Shown one piece after another: positions 1 to 7,970 of a stretch of DNA of 64,000 nucleotides; within the stretch, counting starts at the first letter, position 1, and every line of letters begins with the position of its first letter. Origin of the DNA: Arthrobacter humicola (GTDB lineage Bacteria; Actinomycetota; Actinomycetes; Actinomycetales; Micrococcaceae); assembly GCF_022803015.1 (NCBI RefSeq), contig NZ_JAFKON010000001.1, positions 186,001 through 250,000 on the forward strand, written 5' to 3'. Under the pieces are notes generated by a model that made no database searches, was not told where the DNA came from, and was given only the letters and a program-made list of their open reading frames with translations. The position numbers were made by a program, and so were the translations under genes.

Positions 1-547
1 GCTCGCCGGCGCGCACGGCTGGGCCGATCTCCGCGGCGCGACCACGTGCGAGGCGATCACGGACGCGGAAGCGGCGGCCGTACTGGCGCGGCTCGGCCCG
101 GACCCGTTGCGGAACCTTCCCGGCGACCGGGACGCCTTCAGCGCCACCGTGGCGGCCAAGCGTACACCGCTGGCGGCCCTGCTGATGGACCAAAAGGTGA
201 TTGCCGGCGTCGGGAACGTCTACCGGGCCGAACTCCTGTTCCGGCAGCGGCTCAACCCCTGGCTGCCCGGCGCCGAACTGTCACCGGACGCTGCCCGCCG
301 GCTCTGGGACGACACCGCGGCAATGATGACCGACGGCGTCCGGGACGGCCGGATCATCACGACGCCGCCGCAGTACTGGAACGGGGCCGGAGCCGGCGTA
401 TCCCGCGGCGTCCTGCCGGCCCCGGAGGAGGCCCACTTCGTCTACCGGCGCCACGGACTCGGCTGCAGGGACTGCGGAACGCCGGTGGCGCTGACCGAGC
501 TCGGCGCCAGGAAGCTCTATTGGTGCCCGGCCTGCCAGCAGGCCTGA
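1..547 (+). CDS. Fpg/Nei-family DNA glycosylase, 3' part (5' end outside window)
   Basis: Base-excision repair glycosylase/AP lyase that removes oxidised bases. The reading frame is already open at base 2, so the N-terminal catalytic part lies outside the window. Seen: the helix-two-turn-helix DNA-binding segment with MDQKVIAGVGNVYRAE (from about base 185) and a C-terminal zinc finger with two CxxC pairs (CRDC ... CPAC) ending just before the stop. The spacing matches the Fpg/Nei family. The 'GVGNVYRAELLFRQ' stretch resembles mycobacterial Nei2 more than classical Fpg (recollection, not a search). An ATG at 107 is internal to the H2TH domain and is not the real start. It is followed by a strong stem-loop and faces a tRNA-Gly gene on the other strand. 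Confidence 0.9.
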   Translation, partial: LAGAHGWADLRGATTCEAITDAEAAAVLARLGPDPLRNLPGDRDAFSATVAAKRTPLAALLMDQKVIAGVGNVYRAELLFRQRLNPWLPGAELSPDAARRLWDDTAAMMTDGVRDGRIITTPPQYWNGAGAGVSRGVLPAPEEAHFVYRRHGLGCRDCGTPVALTELGARKLYWCPACQQA

Positions 548-618
548 GCCGGTACGCCTGCCCTTCCAAGCCAACCCTTCCAAGCTCCGAAGCTCCGGCC
601 ACCGGGGCCTGGAGGGAA

Positions 619-652
619 CGAAAAAAGCCCCTCCGGAGAGGGGCTTTTTTCG
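619..652. terminator. Bidirectional rho-independent terminator
   Basis: Perfect 15-bp inverted repeat (619-633 and 638-652) with the 4-nt loop CGGA. It carries an A6 tract on one side and a T6 tract on the other, so it can end the glycosylase transcript on the plus strand and the tRNA-Gly transcript on the minus strand. Confidence 0.93.
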
Positions 653-663
653 TCATATTTCTG

Positions 664-734
664 AGGGGACGACGGGAATCGAACCCGCGTAATCAGTTTG
701 GAAGACTGAGGCTTTACCATTAAGCTACGTCCCC
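664..734 (-). tRNA. tRNA-Gly (anticodon TCC)
   Basis: On the minus strand the acceptor stem GGGGACG/CGTCCCC closes a full cloverleaf. The anticodon loop is CTTCCAA, giving anticodon TCC (Gly, codon GGA). The T-loop GGTTCGATTCC is canonical. The discriminator base is T at 664. A 3' CCA is not encoded. Confidence 0.95.
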
Positions 735-823
735 GGGGATCTCACTGGAACTCCAGTAAAACTTCCGGGCGGCTGTTCAAGCCGGATACAACTAAACCCA
801 ATTCAAGGCCCCGGTGTCAAATG

Positions 824-852
824 TGCAAATCGGCACAGTATGACCGTAGACT
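824..852 (+). promoter_or_regulatory. Possible promoter of tRNA-Pro
   Basis: A -10-like TAGACT (847-852) lies 15 bp before the tRNA, with a weak -35-like TGCAAA (824-829) at 17-bp spacing. Position fits a tRNA promoter, but the -35 match is only 3 of 6. Confidence 0.3.
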
Positions 853-866
853 GTTCTGTGCACTTA

Positions 867-941
867 CGGGGTGTAGCTCAGCTTGGCTAGAGCGCCTGCT
901 TTGGGAGCAGGAAGTCGCAGGTTCAAATCCTGTCACCCCGA
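867..941 (+). tRNA. tRNA-Pro (anticodon TGG)
   Basis: Acceptor stem CGGGGTG/CACCCCG, D-arm GCTCAG, anticodon stem CCTGC/GCAGG around loop TTTGGGA giving anticodon TGG (Pro, codon CCA), T-loop GTTCAAATC, discriminator A. CCA is not encoded. It sits 68 bp before tig. Confidence 0.96.
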
Positions 942-1009
942 CTCTGCAAGCACTGCCAGCACGTGGCAATGCAGAACCCCATACCCCCCACACCAGGAGT
1001 ACTTAGACT

Positions 1010-2404
1010 GTGAAGAGCGCTGTCGAGAACCTCACCCCCACGCGGGTCAAGCTCAATGTTGAGGTCCCCTTTGAGGAATTGAAGCCCAGCATCGCAGAGG
1101 CATACAAGACTGTTGCTTCGCAGATCCAGGTCCCCGGTTTCCGCAAGGGCAAGGTCCCCTCCAAGCTCATTGACCAGCGCGTTGGCCGCGGCTACGTCCT
1201 GGAGACGGCCATCAACGAAGGCCTCAACGGCTGGTACCAGGCCGCCGTGCAGGAAACCGGCATCCGCCCCCTGAGCCGTCCCGAGGTCGAGATCACCGAG
1301 GTTCCGGACCCGTCCGCCACCGACGGCGAGCTCAAGTTCCACGCCGAGGTTGACATCCGCCCCGAGATCGAACTGCCCGACTACGCAGGCATCAAGGTTG
1401 AGGTCGCCGCCGCCGAGTCCTCCGACGCCGACGTCGACAAGGCCCTGGACGAGCTCCGCGGCCGCTTCGGCACGCTGAAGTCCGTGGACCGCCCGGCCGC
1501 CGATGGCGACTTCCTGACGATCGACATCGCAGCCTCGATCGACGGCGCCGATGTTGACTCCGCTTCCGGCCTGTCCTACCAGGTTGGCGCCGGCACCATG
1601 CTCGAAGGCCTCGACGAGGCCGTCACCGGCCTCAGCGCCGACGAGGACGCCATCTTTGACACCACGCTGGTCGGCGGCGAGCACGCCGGCGAGTCCGCTC
1701 AGGTCAAGGTCACCGTCAAGGCCGTCAAGGAGCGCGAGCTCCCCGTCGCCGACGACGACTTCGCCCAACTCGCCAGCGAGTTCGACACCCTCGCGGAACT
1801 CCGTGAGGACCTGGCCAAGCAGGCCGCCGAGTCCAAGGTTGTTGACCAGGGCGTCGAGGCCCGCGACAAGGTCCTGGACAAGCTCGTTGAGCTCGTCGAG
1901 GTTCCCGTCCCGGCGTCGATCGTCGAAGAGCAGCTCGAGCAGCACTTCAACGCCGAAAACGCCCACGGTGAAGGCGAGCACGACACCGAGGAGCACCGCG
2001 CCGAGGTCAAGGCCAACACCGAGCGCGCCTTCCAGAACGAGATCATCCTCGACGCCATCGCGGAGAAGGAAGAAGTCAACGTCAGCCAGAACGAGCTGAT
2101 CGACTACATCGTCACCACCGCCAGCCAGTACGGCATGGACCCGAACCAGTTCGCCCAGATCATCGATCAGAGCGGCCAGGTGCCCATGATGGTTTCCGAG
2201 GTCCGCCGCCGCAAGGCACTGGCCGTCGTGCTGGGCCAGGCCGAGGTCACCGACTCCGAGGGCAACAAGGTTGACCTGAGCGACTTCGTCCGCCCCGGTG
2301 ACGAAGCCGCCCCGGCCGCCGAGACCGTTGAGGACGAAGCAGCTTCGGCAGAAGCCACCACCGAGGCCACGCCGAGTGATGACCCCGCAGCAGTGAAGTT
2401 CTAG
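1010..2404 (+). CDS. tig: Trigger factor (ribosome-associated chaperone)
   Basis: Trigger factor binds ribosomal protein uL23 at the tunnel exit and shields nascent chains; it also has peptidyl-prolyl isomerase activity. Seen: 464 residues; an N-terminal ribosome-binding domain with the signature loop [10 protein letters not shown] (around residues 42-51); an FKBP-type PPIase domain around 155-240; a long helical C-terminal arm; and an acidic Ala/Glu-rich tail of about 40 residues. The start is a GTG preceded by AGGAG at a suitable distance. It lies directly upstream of clpP1-clpP2-clpX, an arrangement common in bacteria, so folding and degradation genes are grouped, although a terminator separates tig from clpP1. 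Confidence 0.97.
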   Translation: MKSAVENLTPTRVKLNVEVPFEELKPSIAEAYKTVASQIQVPGFRKGKVPSKLIDQRVGRGYVLETAINEGLNGWYQAAVQETGIRPLSRPEVEITEVPDPSATDGELKFHAEVDIRPEIELPDYAGIKVEVAAAESSDADVDKALDELRGRFGTLKSVDRPAADGDFLTIDIAASIDGADVDSASGLSYQVGAGTMLEGLDEAVTGLSADEDAIFDTTLVGGEHAGESAQVKVTVKAVKERELPVADDDFAQLASEFDTLAELREDLAKQAAESKVVDQGVEARDKVLDKLVELVEVPVPASIVEEQLEQHFNAENAHGEGEHDTEEHRAEVKANTERAFQNEIILDAIAEKEEVNVSQNELIDYIVTTASQYGMDPNQFAQIIDQSGQVPMMVSEVRRRKALAVVLGQAEVTDSEGNKVDLSDFVRPGDEAAPAAETVEDEAASAEATTEATPSDDPAAVKF

Positions 2405-2421
2405 CAGTCACTGAGACGTAG

Positions 2422-2465
2422 AACAGTCGGCCCCCGGATCACCGATCCGGGGGCCGACTGTTTTA
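2422..2465 (+). terminator. Strong rho-independent terminator after tig
   Basis: Perfect 19-bp stem (2422-2440 with 2444-2462), 3-nt loop, then a TTTT run. It separates tig transcription from the clp operon. Confidence 0.95.
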
Positions 2466-2684
2466 AGCCCCGCCTGCAGCCATGCCCGGCCGGCACGGTC
2501 TGTTCGGGAGCCGGAAAGGGCCCGCATCCAGGACCCGGCTCGCGGGGTCCCGGCAATCGTGCGCCGTCAGCGAACAGCCCGGCACCAGCGAACAAAGCGG
2601 GCGTGAAAACGGTTAGTGTCGCTGTAGGAAAGTTCAGTGATGTCGTCCAGTGGCGTCACCGTCGCCAGCGAGAGGTAAGTACAT

Positions 2685-3350
2685 ATGTCACAGCAAGCAG
2701 GGGCACCCCGGATGGCCACGGTCGATCCGGCAGCCCAGGATAACTACATTTACAACCGCCTGCTGAAAGAGCGCATCATCTGGCTCGGCTCCGAGGTCCG
2801 CGACGATAACGCCAACGCGATCTGCTCCCAGCTGCTGCTGCTCTCGGCGGAGAATCCTGAAAGGGACATCTACCTTTACATCAACTCACCCGGCGGCTCC
2901 GTCACCGCCGGCATGGCCATCTACGACACCATGCAGTTCATCCCGAACGATGTTGTCACGGTTGCCACCGGCCTCGCCGCGTCCATGGGCCAGTTCCTGC
3001 TCTCCTCCGGCACCAAGGGCAAGCGCTACGCCACCCCCAACGCCCGCATCCTCATGCACCAGCCCTCCGGCGGCATCGGCGGCACGGCGTCGGACATTAA
3101 GATCCAGGCCGAGCTGATCCTGCACATGAAGAAGGTCATGGCCGAGCTGACCGCCGACCAGACCGGCCAGAGTGTGGACACCATCCTCAAGGACAACGAC
3201 CGCGACAAGTGGTTCACGGCCCCGGAAGCCCTCGACTACGGCTTCTTCGACAAGATCGCCGCACACGCCGGATCCGTGGCAGGCGGCGGCGGAACCAACG
3301 CCAACGGCTCCGGAAACAGCGGCGGCGCTGCGACAGCCACCGAGAACTGA
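2685..3350 (+). CDS. clpP1: ATP-dependent Clp protease proteolytic subunit (first copy)
   Basis: Serine peptidase that forms the barrel of the Clp protease and is fed by ClpX or ClpC. Seen: 221 residues with the complete catalytic triad in family spacing: Ser100 in GLAASMGQ, His125 in ILMHQPSGG, Asp174 in NDRDKWF. The start is an ATG preceded by GAGAGGTAAG. The last 25 residues are Gly/Asn/Ala-rich and probably disordered. Actinobacteria commonly encode two different ClpP subunits that assemble into one mixed tetradecamer; the second copy follows after 38 bp. The two are co-transcribed (inferred from spacing). Confidence 0.97.
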   Translation: MSQQAGAPRMATVDPAAQDNYIYNRLLKERIIWLGSEVRDDNANAICSQLLLLSAENPERDIYLYINSPGGSVTAGMAIYDTMQFIPNDVVTVATGLAASMGQFLLSSGTKGKRYATPNARILMHQPSGGIGGTASDIKIQAELILHMKKVMAELTADQTGQSVDTILKDNDRDKWFTAPEALDYGFFDKIAAHAGSVAGGGGTNANGSGNSGGAATATEN

Positions 3351-3388
3351 CCGGCAGGTAGACAGCAATGAATTCAGGAGCAATGAAC

Positions 3389-4048
3389 ATGAACTACAAC
3401 TTCGGTTCGACTGCCGGCAACCTGCCGAGCAGCCGCTACGTGCTGCCCCAGTTCGAAGAGCGCACCCCCTACGGCTTCAAGCGCCAGGACCCGTACACCA
3501 AGCTGTTCGAGGACCGCATCATCTTCCTCGGCGTCCAGGTCGACGACGCCTCGGCCGATGACGTCATGGCCCAGCTGCTGGTGCTCGAGTCCACCGACCC
3601 GGACCGCGACATCACGCTCTACATCAACTCGCCTGGCGGTTCCTTCACCGCCATGACCGCGATCTACGACACCATGACGTACATCCGGCCCGAGATCCAG
3701 ACCGTCTGCCTCGGCCAGGCGGCCAGCGCCGCCGCCGTGCTGCTCGCGGCCGGCACGCCGGGCAAGCGGCTCGCGCTGCCGAACGCCCGCGTACTGATCC
3801 ACCAGCCTTCGCTGTCCGGCGGACAGGGCGGGCAGGCCTCGGACCTCGAGATCCAGGCCGCCGAGGTCATGCGCATGCGCTCCTGGCTCGAGGACACGCT
3901 GGCCAAGCACTCCGGCCGGACGCCTGAGCAGGTCAACAACGACATTGAGCGGGACAAGATCCTCACGGCCGCCGAGGCCATGCAGTACGGCCTCATTGAC
4001 CAGGTCCTCGATTCCCGCAAGATCAAGCCCCAGGCAATCGCGCGCTAA
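3389..4048 (+). CDS. clpP2: ATP-dependent Clp protease proteolytic subunit (second copy)
   Basis: Partner of the preceding ClpP in a hetero-oligomeric Clp protease. Seen: triad Ser113 (GQAASAAA), His138 (LIHQPS) and Asp189 (ERDKIL), numbered from the chosen start. A short insertion rich in Gly after the His (SLSGGQGGQ) distinguishes it from ClpP1. Start choice: in-frame ATGs occur at 3368, 3383 and 3389. The AGGAG at 3376-3380 is 8 nt from 3389 and only 2 nt from 3383, so 3389 is favoured and 3368 is the long alternative (226 residues). Followed after about 130 bp by clpX. Confidence 0.95.
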   Translation: MNYNFGSTAGNLPSSRYVLPQFEERTPYGFKRQDPYTKLFEDRIIFLGVQVDDASADDVMAQLLVLESTDPDRDITLYINSPGGSFTAMTAIYDTMTYIRPEIQTVCLGQAASAAAVLLAAGTPGKRLALPNARVLIHQPSLSGGQGGQASDLEIQAAEVMRMRSWLEDTLAKHSGRTPEQVNNDIERDKILTAAEAMQYGLIDQVLDSRKIKPQAIAR

Positions 4049-4062
4049 TCAGCAATCCGCGG

Positions 4063-4097
4063 CGCCGGTGCGGCATTTTTACTTGGCCGCACCGGCG
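4063..4097 (+). terminator. Stem-loop between clpP2 and clpX
   Basis: Perfect 12-bp GC-rich stem (4063-4074 with 4086-4097). The T-rich stretch is in the loop, not after the stem, so termination is uncertain; it may attenuate or stabilise the clpP mRNA end. Confidence 0.45.
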
Positions 4098-4179
4098 TCC
4101 GCTTTCCACCCAACGGGCCCAAAGTGACCTAGAGTGGAACATGTCACAGCCAGCAGCAAGCTACTAAAGGGGTTCACAC

Positions 4180-5463
4180 ATGGCTCGGATTGGCGAGAGC
4201 ACAGATCTGCTGAAGTGTTCTTTCTGCGGAAAGAGCCAGAAGCAGGTCCGCAAGCTCATTGCCGGGCCCGGCGTCTACATCTGCGACGAGTGCATCGAAC
4301 TCTGCAACGAGATCATCGAAGAGGAACTCGCGGAAGTAGCTGACCTGGGCAGTTTCGAGTTGCCCAAGCCCCGCGAAATCTTTGATTTCCTGCAGGAATA
4401 CGTGATTGGCCAGGAACCCGCCAAGCGTTCGCTCGCCGTCGCGGTGTACAACCACTACAAGCGGATCCAGGCTGGCCACGCGCCGAAGAGCGGCAGCCTC
4501 GCCGACGGCGTGCACCACGACGACGTCGAGATCGCCAAGTCCAACATCCTGCTGATCGGACCCACCGGCTGCGGCAAGACCTATCTGGCCCAAACCCTCG
4601 CCCGCCGCCTCAACGTCCCGTTTGCCGTCGCCGACGCCACGGCCCTGACCGAGGCCGGCTACGTCGGTGAGGACGTTGAGAACATCCTCCTCAAACTTAT
4701 CCAGGCCGCCGACTATGACGTCAAAAAGGCTGAGCAGGGCATCATCTACATCGATGAGATCGACAAGATCTCACGCAAGAGCGAGAATCCGTCCATTACC
4801 CGGGACGTTTCGGGGGAGGGCGTGCAGCAGGCGCTCCTGAAAATCCTCGAGGGCACTGTGGCCTCGGTACCGCCGCAGGGCGGACGCAAGCACCCGCACC
4901 AGGAATTCATCCAGATCGACACCACCAACGTGCTCTTCATCGTGGCCGGCGCCTTCGCGGGGCTCGAGGACATCATCGGTTCGCGGTCCGGGCGCAAGGG
5001 CATCGGATTCGGTGCCCCGCTCAACGAGGTCAAGAACACCACGGATTCCTACGGCGAGGTCATGCCGGAGGACCTGCTCAAGTTCGGGCTGATCCCGGAG
5101 TTCATCGGCCGGTTGCCCGTCATCACCACCGTCTCCAACCTGGACCGCGCCGCGCTCATCCAGATCCTCTCGACGCCGAAAAATGCCCTCGTCAAGCAGT
5201 ACCAGAAGATGTTCCAGCTCGACGGCGTCGAGCTCATCTTCGAGGACGAGGCCCTCAACACCATTGCCGACCAGGCGCTGGAGCGCGGCACCGGGGCCCG
5301 TGGGCTGCGCGCCATCATGGAGGAAGTCCTGCTCCCGGTCATGTTCGACCTCCCCAGCCGCGACGACGTCGCCAGCGTCGTGATCACCGAAGAGGTCGTG
5401 ACCAAGAAGGCAGCGCCCACGATGATCGCCCACGACGAGGTCAAACGGCGCAAGTCCGCCTGA
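4180..5463 (+). CDS. clpX: ClpX, ATP-dependent unfoldase subunit of Clp protease
   Basis: AAA+ unfoldase that recognises substrates and threads them into ClpP. Seen: 427 residues; an N-terminal zinc-binding domain with Cys13/Cys16 and Cys35/Cys38 (CSFC ... CDEC); Walker A GPTGCGKT near 127-134; the pore-loop motif GYVGED; Walker B IIYIDEID near 188-195; the RKHPHQEF segment (RKH pore loop); and the C-terminal small domain with [10 protein letters not shown] (sensor 2). The start ATG has an AAAGGGG ribosome site upstream. Placement behind clpP1-clpP2 agrees with function. All motifs are intact. Confidence 0.98.
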   Translation: MARIGESTDLLKCSFCGKSQKQVRKLIAGPGVYICDECIELCNEIIEEELAEVADLGSFELPKPREIFDFLQEYVIGQEPAKRSLAVAVYNHYKRIQAGHAPKSGSLADGVHHDDVEIAKSNILLIGPTGCGKTYLAQTLARRLNVPFAVADATALTEAGYVGEDVENILLKLIQAADYDVKKAEQGIIYIDEIDKISRKSENPSITRDVSGEGVQQALLKILEGTVASVPPQGGRKHPHQEFIQIDTTNVLFIVAGAFAGLEDIIGSRSGRKGIGFGAPLNEVKNTTDSYGEVMPEDLLKFGLIPEFIGRLPVITTVSNLDRAALIQILSTPKNALVKQYQKMFQLDGVELIFEDEALNTIADQALERGTGARGLRAIMEEVLLPVMFDLPSRDDVASVVITEEVVTKKAAPTMIAHDEVKRRKSA

Positions 5464-5501
5464 TCCGGAATATTATCGCGGCCAAGGTCGCTGTAATCTT
5501 T

Positions 5502-5536
5502 AGCGCGCCGTGTGCGTGATCCGCCACGGCGCTTTC
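5502..5536 (+). terminator. Weak terminator-like hairpin after clpX
   Basis: AGCG(CG)CCGTG pairs with CACGGCGCT with a 2-nt bulge and is followed by TTCCCC. Weak U tract; low confidence. Confidence 0.3.
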
Positions 5537-5564
5537 CCCGCAGACTTCCCTAAGGAGAACACCT

Positions 5565-6182
5565 GTGTCTGAAACCATGACCAACAAAGCCGACTTCTGG
5601 TTCGACCCGATGTGCCCCTTCGCGTGGGTCACCTCCCGCTGGATCGGCGAAGTCGAAGAAGTCCGCGACATCAAGACCGAGTGGCATGTCATGAGCCTCG
5701 CCGTGCTCAATGAGGGCCGCGAGGAACTGCCCGAGCAGTACCGCGAGTTCCTGAAGAAGGCGTGGGCTCCGGTCCGCGTCATCACCGCCGCCGCTGAACA
5801 GCACGGTGCCGAATACATCAAGGCGCTCTATGACTCCATGGGCACCAAGATCCACAACGAAGGCATCAAGGACATTGACGAGGTCATCGCCAAGTCGCTG
5901 GCCGAGGCCGGACTGCCGGCCGAGCTTGCGGGCGCGGGCCAGAGCGACGAATTTGATGCAAAGCTGCGCGCCAGCCACGAGGCAGGCATCTCGCTGGTCG
6001 GTCAGGACGTGGGCACACCCGTCGTCGCCTTCAACGGCACGGCCTTCTTCGGCCCGGTTCTGACGCGCATCCCGCGCGGCGAGGAGGCAGGACAGATCTG
6101 GGACGCCACGGTGACCCTGGCATCCTTCCCGTACTTCTTCGAAATCAAGCGCAGCCGTACCGAAAGCCCGGTCTTTAACTAG
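5565..6182 (+). CDS. DsbA-family protein of the Rv2466c (mycothiol-dependent reductase) type
   Basis: Thioredoxin-fold protein of the DsbA/FrnE superfamily, 205 residues, cytoplasmic (no signal peptide). The N-terminus WFDPMCPFAW resembles the Rv2466c family, which in Mycobacterium is a mycothiol-dependent nitroreductase with a CPWC active site. Here the motif is Cys17-Pro-Phe-Ala20, so the second (resolving) cysteine is missing and a monothiol mechanism is likely. A cis-Pro loop is visible at GTPVVAF. The start is GTG with AAGGAG 7 nt upstream; the ATG a few codons later is less well placed. It stands alone between clpX and a strong terminator. Assignment to the family is by recognition; the actual substrate is unknown. 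Confidence 0.8.
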   Translation: MSETMTNKADFWFDPMCPFAWVTSRWIGEVEEVRDIKTEWHVMSLAVLNEGREELPEQYREFLKKAWAPVRVITAAAEQHGAEYIKALYDSMGTKIHNEGIKDIDEVIAKSLAEAGLPAELAGAGQSDEFDAKLRASHEAGISLVGQDVGTPVVAFNGTAFFGPVLTRIPRGEEAGQIWDATVTLASFPYFFEIKRSRTESPVFN

Positions 6183-6222
6183 GCCTGAACAGGCCGGGCC
6201 GGGCCGCTGCCCGGCCTCCCGG

Positions 6223-6266
6223 GAGCCCCGGCAGAACTACTCTGTTGTAGTTCTGCCGGGGCTCTT
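6223..6266 (+). terminator. Strong rho-independent terminator
   Basis: Perfect 18-bp stem (6223-6240 with 6247-6264), loop TCTGTT, followed by a short TT. Confidence 0.85.
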
Positions 6267-6505
6267 GTGCACGGCAGGCCGGGGGACAACAATAGAACTT
6301 ACCCACTTCGAAAGAAGAGGGACGCAGGAACCAAAGATTCAGTGACACTCATCCGACGCAGCCTTCGGCAAAGTCAGATGATGGCTACCAGTGACGAGGT
6401 AGGAAGACCTGAAAGTCTAAGGATCCCGCCAGATTGTCTAAGACGTCACGTGACAATCGAAAAGTCGAAGCCCCACCAACCGCTAAACGCTGATGGGGCT
6501 TCCCC
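6267..6505 (+). ncRNA. Candidate small RNA in gene-free stretch
   Basis: No convincing coding frame in 6267-6678 on either strand. Visible: a weak promoter-like pair at the left end (TTGTGC at 6265-6270, AACAAT at 6288-6293, 17-bp spacing), a stem ATTGTC/GACAAT (6433-6438 with 6452-6457), and a terminal 9-bp stem (6467-6475 with 6494-6502) followed by CCCCTTTG. This is the layout of an independent small RNA with an intrinsic terminator. It matches no RNA family I recognise (not tmRNA, 6S, SRP or RNase P). Confidence 0.28.
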
Positions 6506-6506
6506 T

Positions 6507-6566
6507 TTGCCCAAAAACACCTTGCCCAAAAACAGTGGGCCCAAAGCAGTGTGCCCAAATTCGTCA
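6507..6566 (+). repeat. Degenerate 15-bp tandem repeat (four units)
   Basis: Four consecutive 15-bp units sharing TGCCCAAA: TTGCCCAAAAACACC, TTGCCCAAAAACAGT, GGGCCCAAAGCAGTG, TGCCCAAATTCGTCA. Noncoding here. The same period and a similar core recur inside proB at 31711-31770. Confidence 0.7.
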
Positions 6567-6613
6567 GATCGCCGTCCCGGGATGTTTCCTCCGTTGGGGG
6601 AGTGGGCATTGTG

Positions 6614-6650
6614 CAGGTGCGCACGACCCGGGGCGGGTCATGCGCACCTG
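6614..6650 (-). terminator. Stem-loop downstream of the DUF6325 operon
   Basis: CAGGTGCGCA pairs perfectly with TGCGCACCTG, continued inward by GACCC/GGGTC after one mismatch; 5-nt loop. It lies just beyond the last minus-strand stop codon. No T run follows on either strand, so it may be a processing or rho-linked 3' end. Confidence 0.45.
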
Positions 6651-6678
6651 AGGGTGCCAGGGGACTGGCTCCGTGGTG

Positions 6679-6825
6679 TCAGTCGCGGCGGTCCTCCCGG
6701 CGGTCGCCGCGGTCGTCACGGCGGTCTTCCCGCCGGTCGCCGCGACGGTTGATCCCGTGGGCGACGACAACGGCCCCGCCGACGGCGGCGGCGGTCCTGC
6801 GTCTGCGTCGTGCTGCCAGTGGCAT
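6679..6825 (-). CDS. 48-residue basic/charged small protein
   Basis: A short gene directly after the DUF6325 gene: its ATG begins one base after that gene's TGA, so it is translationally coupled. Seen: N-terminal block MPLAARRRRR, a short hydrophobic Ala/Val/Gly stretch (about residues 12-24) that could be a minimal membrane segment, and a C-terminal tail of repeated R-D-R-R-E-D units (residues 27-48) of alternating Arg and Asp/Glu. I have no family for it. Coupling and the clean amino-acid pattern argue for a real gene; the charged tail suggests RNA, membrane-surface or protein binding, but that is a guess. Confidence 0.6.
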   Translation of the reverse strand: MPLAARRRRRTAAAVGGAVVVAHGINRRGDRREDRRDDRGDRREDRRD

Positions 6826-6826
6826 G

Positions 6827-7300
6827 TCAGGCTCCTTCTATCGCTTCTTCAGGGGACTGGTCTTCGGCGTCCGCCTGGAAGGCGGCGATGACGGCCTGGG
6901 TCGGGATCCGGCCGCTGGCCACGAGTTGGCCGCCGGCCTTGCGGACTGCCGTGCCGAACGGGGCCGCCCACAGGTTCTCCCAGACGAGCACCGCGGCGGA
7001 GTGGCCGGGCGCGATCGTCTCGGCCAGGTCCATGACATCCTGTTCAGAGAGCACCATGGCCAGGTCGGCCTCGGCCGTGCGCACCTCGCCGAGCTCGCTC
7101 GGGTCGAGGTCGGAGATCTCCGCCGTCTCGAGTGTGCCGTCCTCCATCTTCCTCAGGAACACCATGTCGAGCACCCTGACGAGGTCACGCTGGACCAGGT
7201 CCTCCAGGAACGGGGCGATCTGGCCCTTGCCGAAATCGGGTCCGGGGAATTCAACGACGATCCAGTCGACCGGCCCCAGTTCATCGAGTGTCTCAGTCAT
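6827..7300 (-). CDS. DUF6325 family protein
   Basis: 157-residue acidic cytoplasmic protein beginning MTETLDELGPVDWIVVEFPG. The GPVDxxVVEFPG opening, the central ETAEISDLD region and the SGRIPTQAV segment near the C-terminus are, to my recollection, characteristic of the actinobacterial DUF6325/DUF1269-like family, whose function is unknown. No catalytic motif, signal peptide or membrane segment is visible. First gene of a two-gene minus-strand unit with the coupled 48-residue peptide. Members of such families are often near stress genes, but nothing here shows that. Confidence 0.75.
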   Translation of the reverse strand: MTETLDELGPVDWIVVEFPGPDFGKGQIAPFLEDLVQRDLVRVLDMVFLRKMEDGTLETAEISDLDPSELGEVRTAEADLAMVLSEQDVMDLAETIAPGHSAAVLVWENLWAAPFGTAVRKAGGQLVASGRIPTQAVIAAFQADAEDQSPEEAIEGA

Positions 7301-7586
7301 GCGTATGACCTCCGCTTCTTCTTGGGGTTCGAGGCGATCCGACGGACCGCTGCATCTTCATTCTGTGCCCCGGTGAGGTGCGGCGCCTCACCCGTGCCGG
7401 GTGACCTCACGCCTCAGCGATAGGACTTGCTTTGTGCTGCCCCGGGTTCCGGGCCGAAGGAACAAGCCCGGCGGCCCGGCTGTTGCTTCCAATGACGGGG
7501 CAGCGGTCCCCGTGCCGTGATCTCCGGGCAACCCGCCCGGTTGTACCCGGTCTTGTCCTGTCCCCACCTGCGAACATTGGAGCGCC

Positions 7587-7880
7587 ATGCCCGTTACAGC
7601 CCATCTCGACTTGAACGTCAAAGCCGAAGCCCTGCCCACGGCTCCCGCGGTGCTCCGCGATATTCTCTCCGATACGCGCGCCTTTGATGGCTGCCTCGGG
7701 GTCGACGTGCTGGTCGACAGCCAGGATCCGGCGCATTTTCTCGTGGTCGAACAGTGGGTATCGATGGAACACGACGCCGCCTATCGCGCCTGGCGCGCAG
7801 GCGACGGCGCGAGCGGGCTGGCAGAACTCCTGGCCGCCCCGCCGGTGCTGACGCACTTCGAGACGTCCTTCGCGGTCTGA
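7587..7880 (+). CDS. Putative quinol monooxygenase (ABM-domain protein)
   Basis: 97 residues with the ferredoxin-like ABM fold pattern: beta strand at the N-terminus (VTAHLDLNVK), a helix, FDGCLGVDVLVDSQDP, HFLVVEQWVSMEHDAAYRAW, and a C-terminal strand (LTHFETSFAV). Small ABM proteins such as YgiN act on quinols without a metal or flavin cofactor; others are dimeric heme or antibiotic oxygenases. The conserved EQW (family E-x-W) is present. The ATG start has no strong ribosome site visible. Convergent with valS, separated by 90 bp. Substrate unknown. Confidence 0.75.
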   Translation: MPVTAHLDLNVKAEALPTAPAVLRDILSDTRAFDGCLGVDVLVDSQDPAHFLVVEQWVSMEHDAAYRAWRAGDGASGLAELLAAPPVLTHFETSFAV

Positions 7881-7970
7881 GCCTCCCCGCGACGCCGTAG
7901 GGGCCCCGCCGGATCAGAATTGCTTCTCTGAACCGGACCGAGGGCCCCTTCGTGTTGTTTCCGCCGGAGA

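Noticed and set aside
2640..2684. ClgR-type operator before clpP1
   Set aside because: CGC/GCG triplets are present, but no convincing palindrome with the expected spacing could be defined.
6385..6624. Minus-strand frame of 79 codons with repeated FWA-type peptides
   Set aside because: The peptide repeat is a by-product of the 15-bp DNA repeat; no ribosome site and it runs through the terminator-like hairpin.
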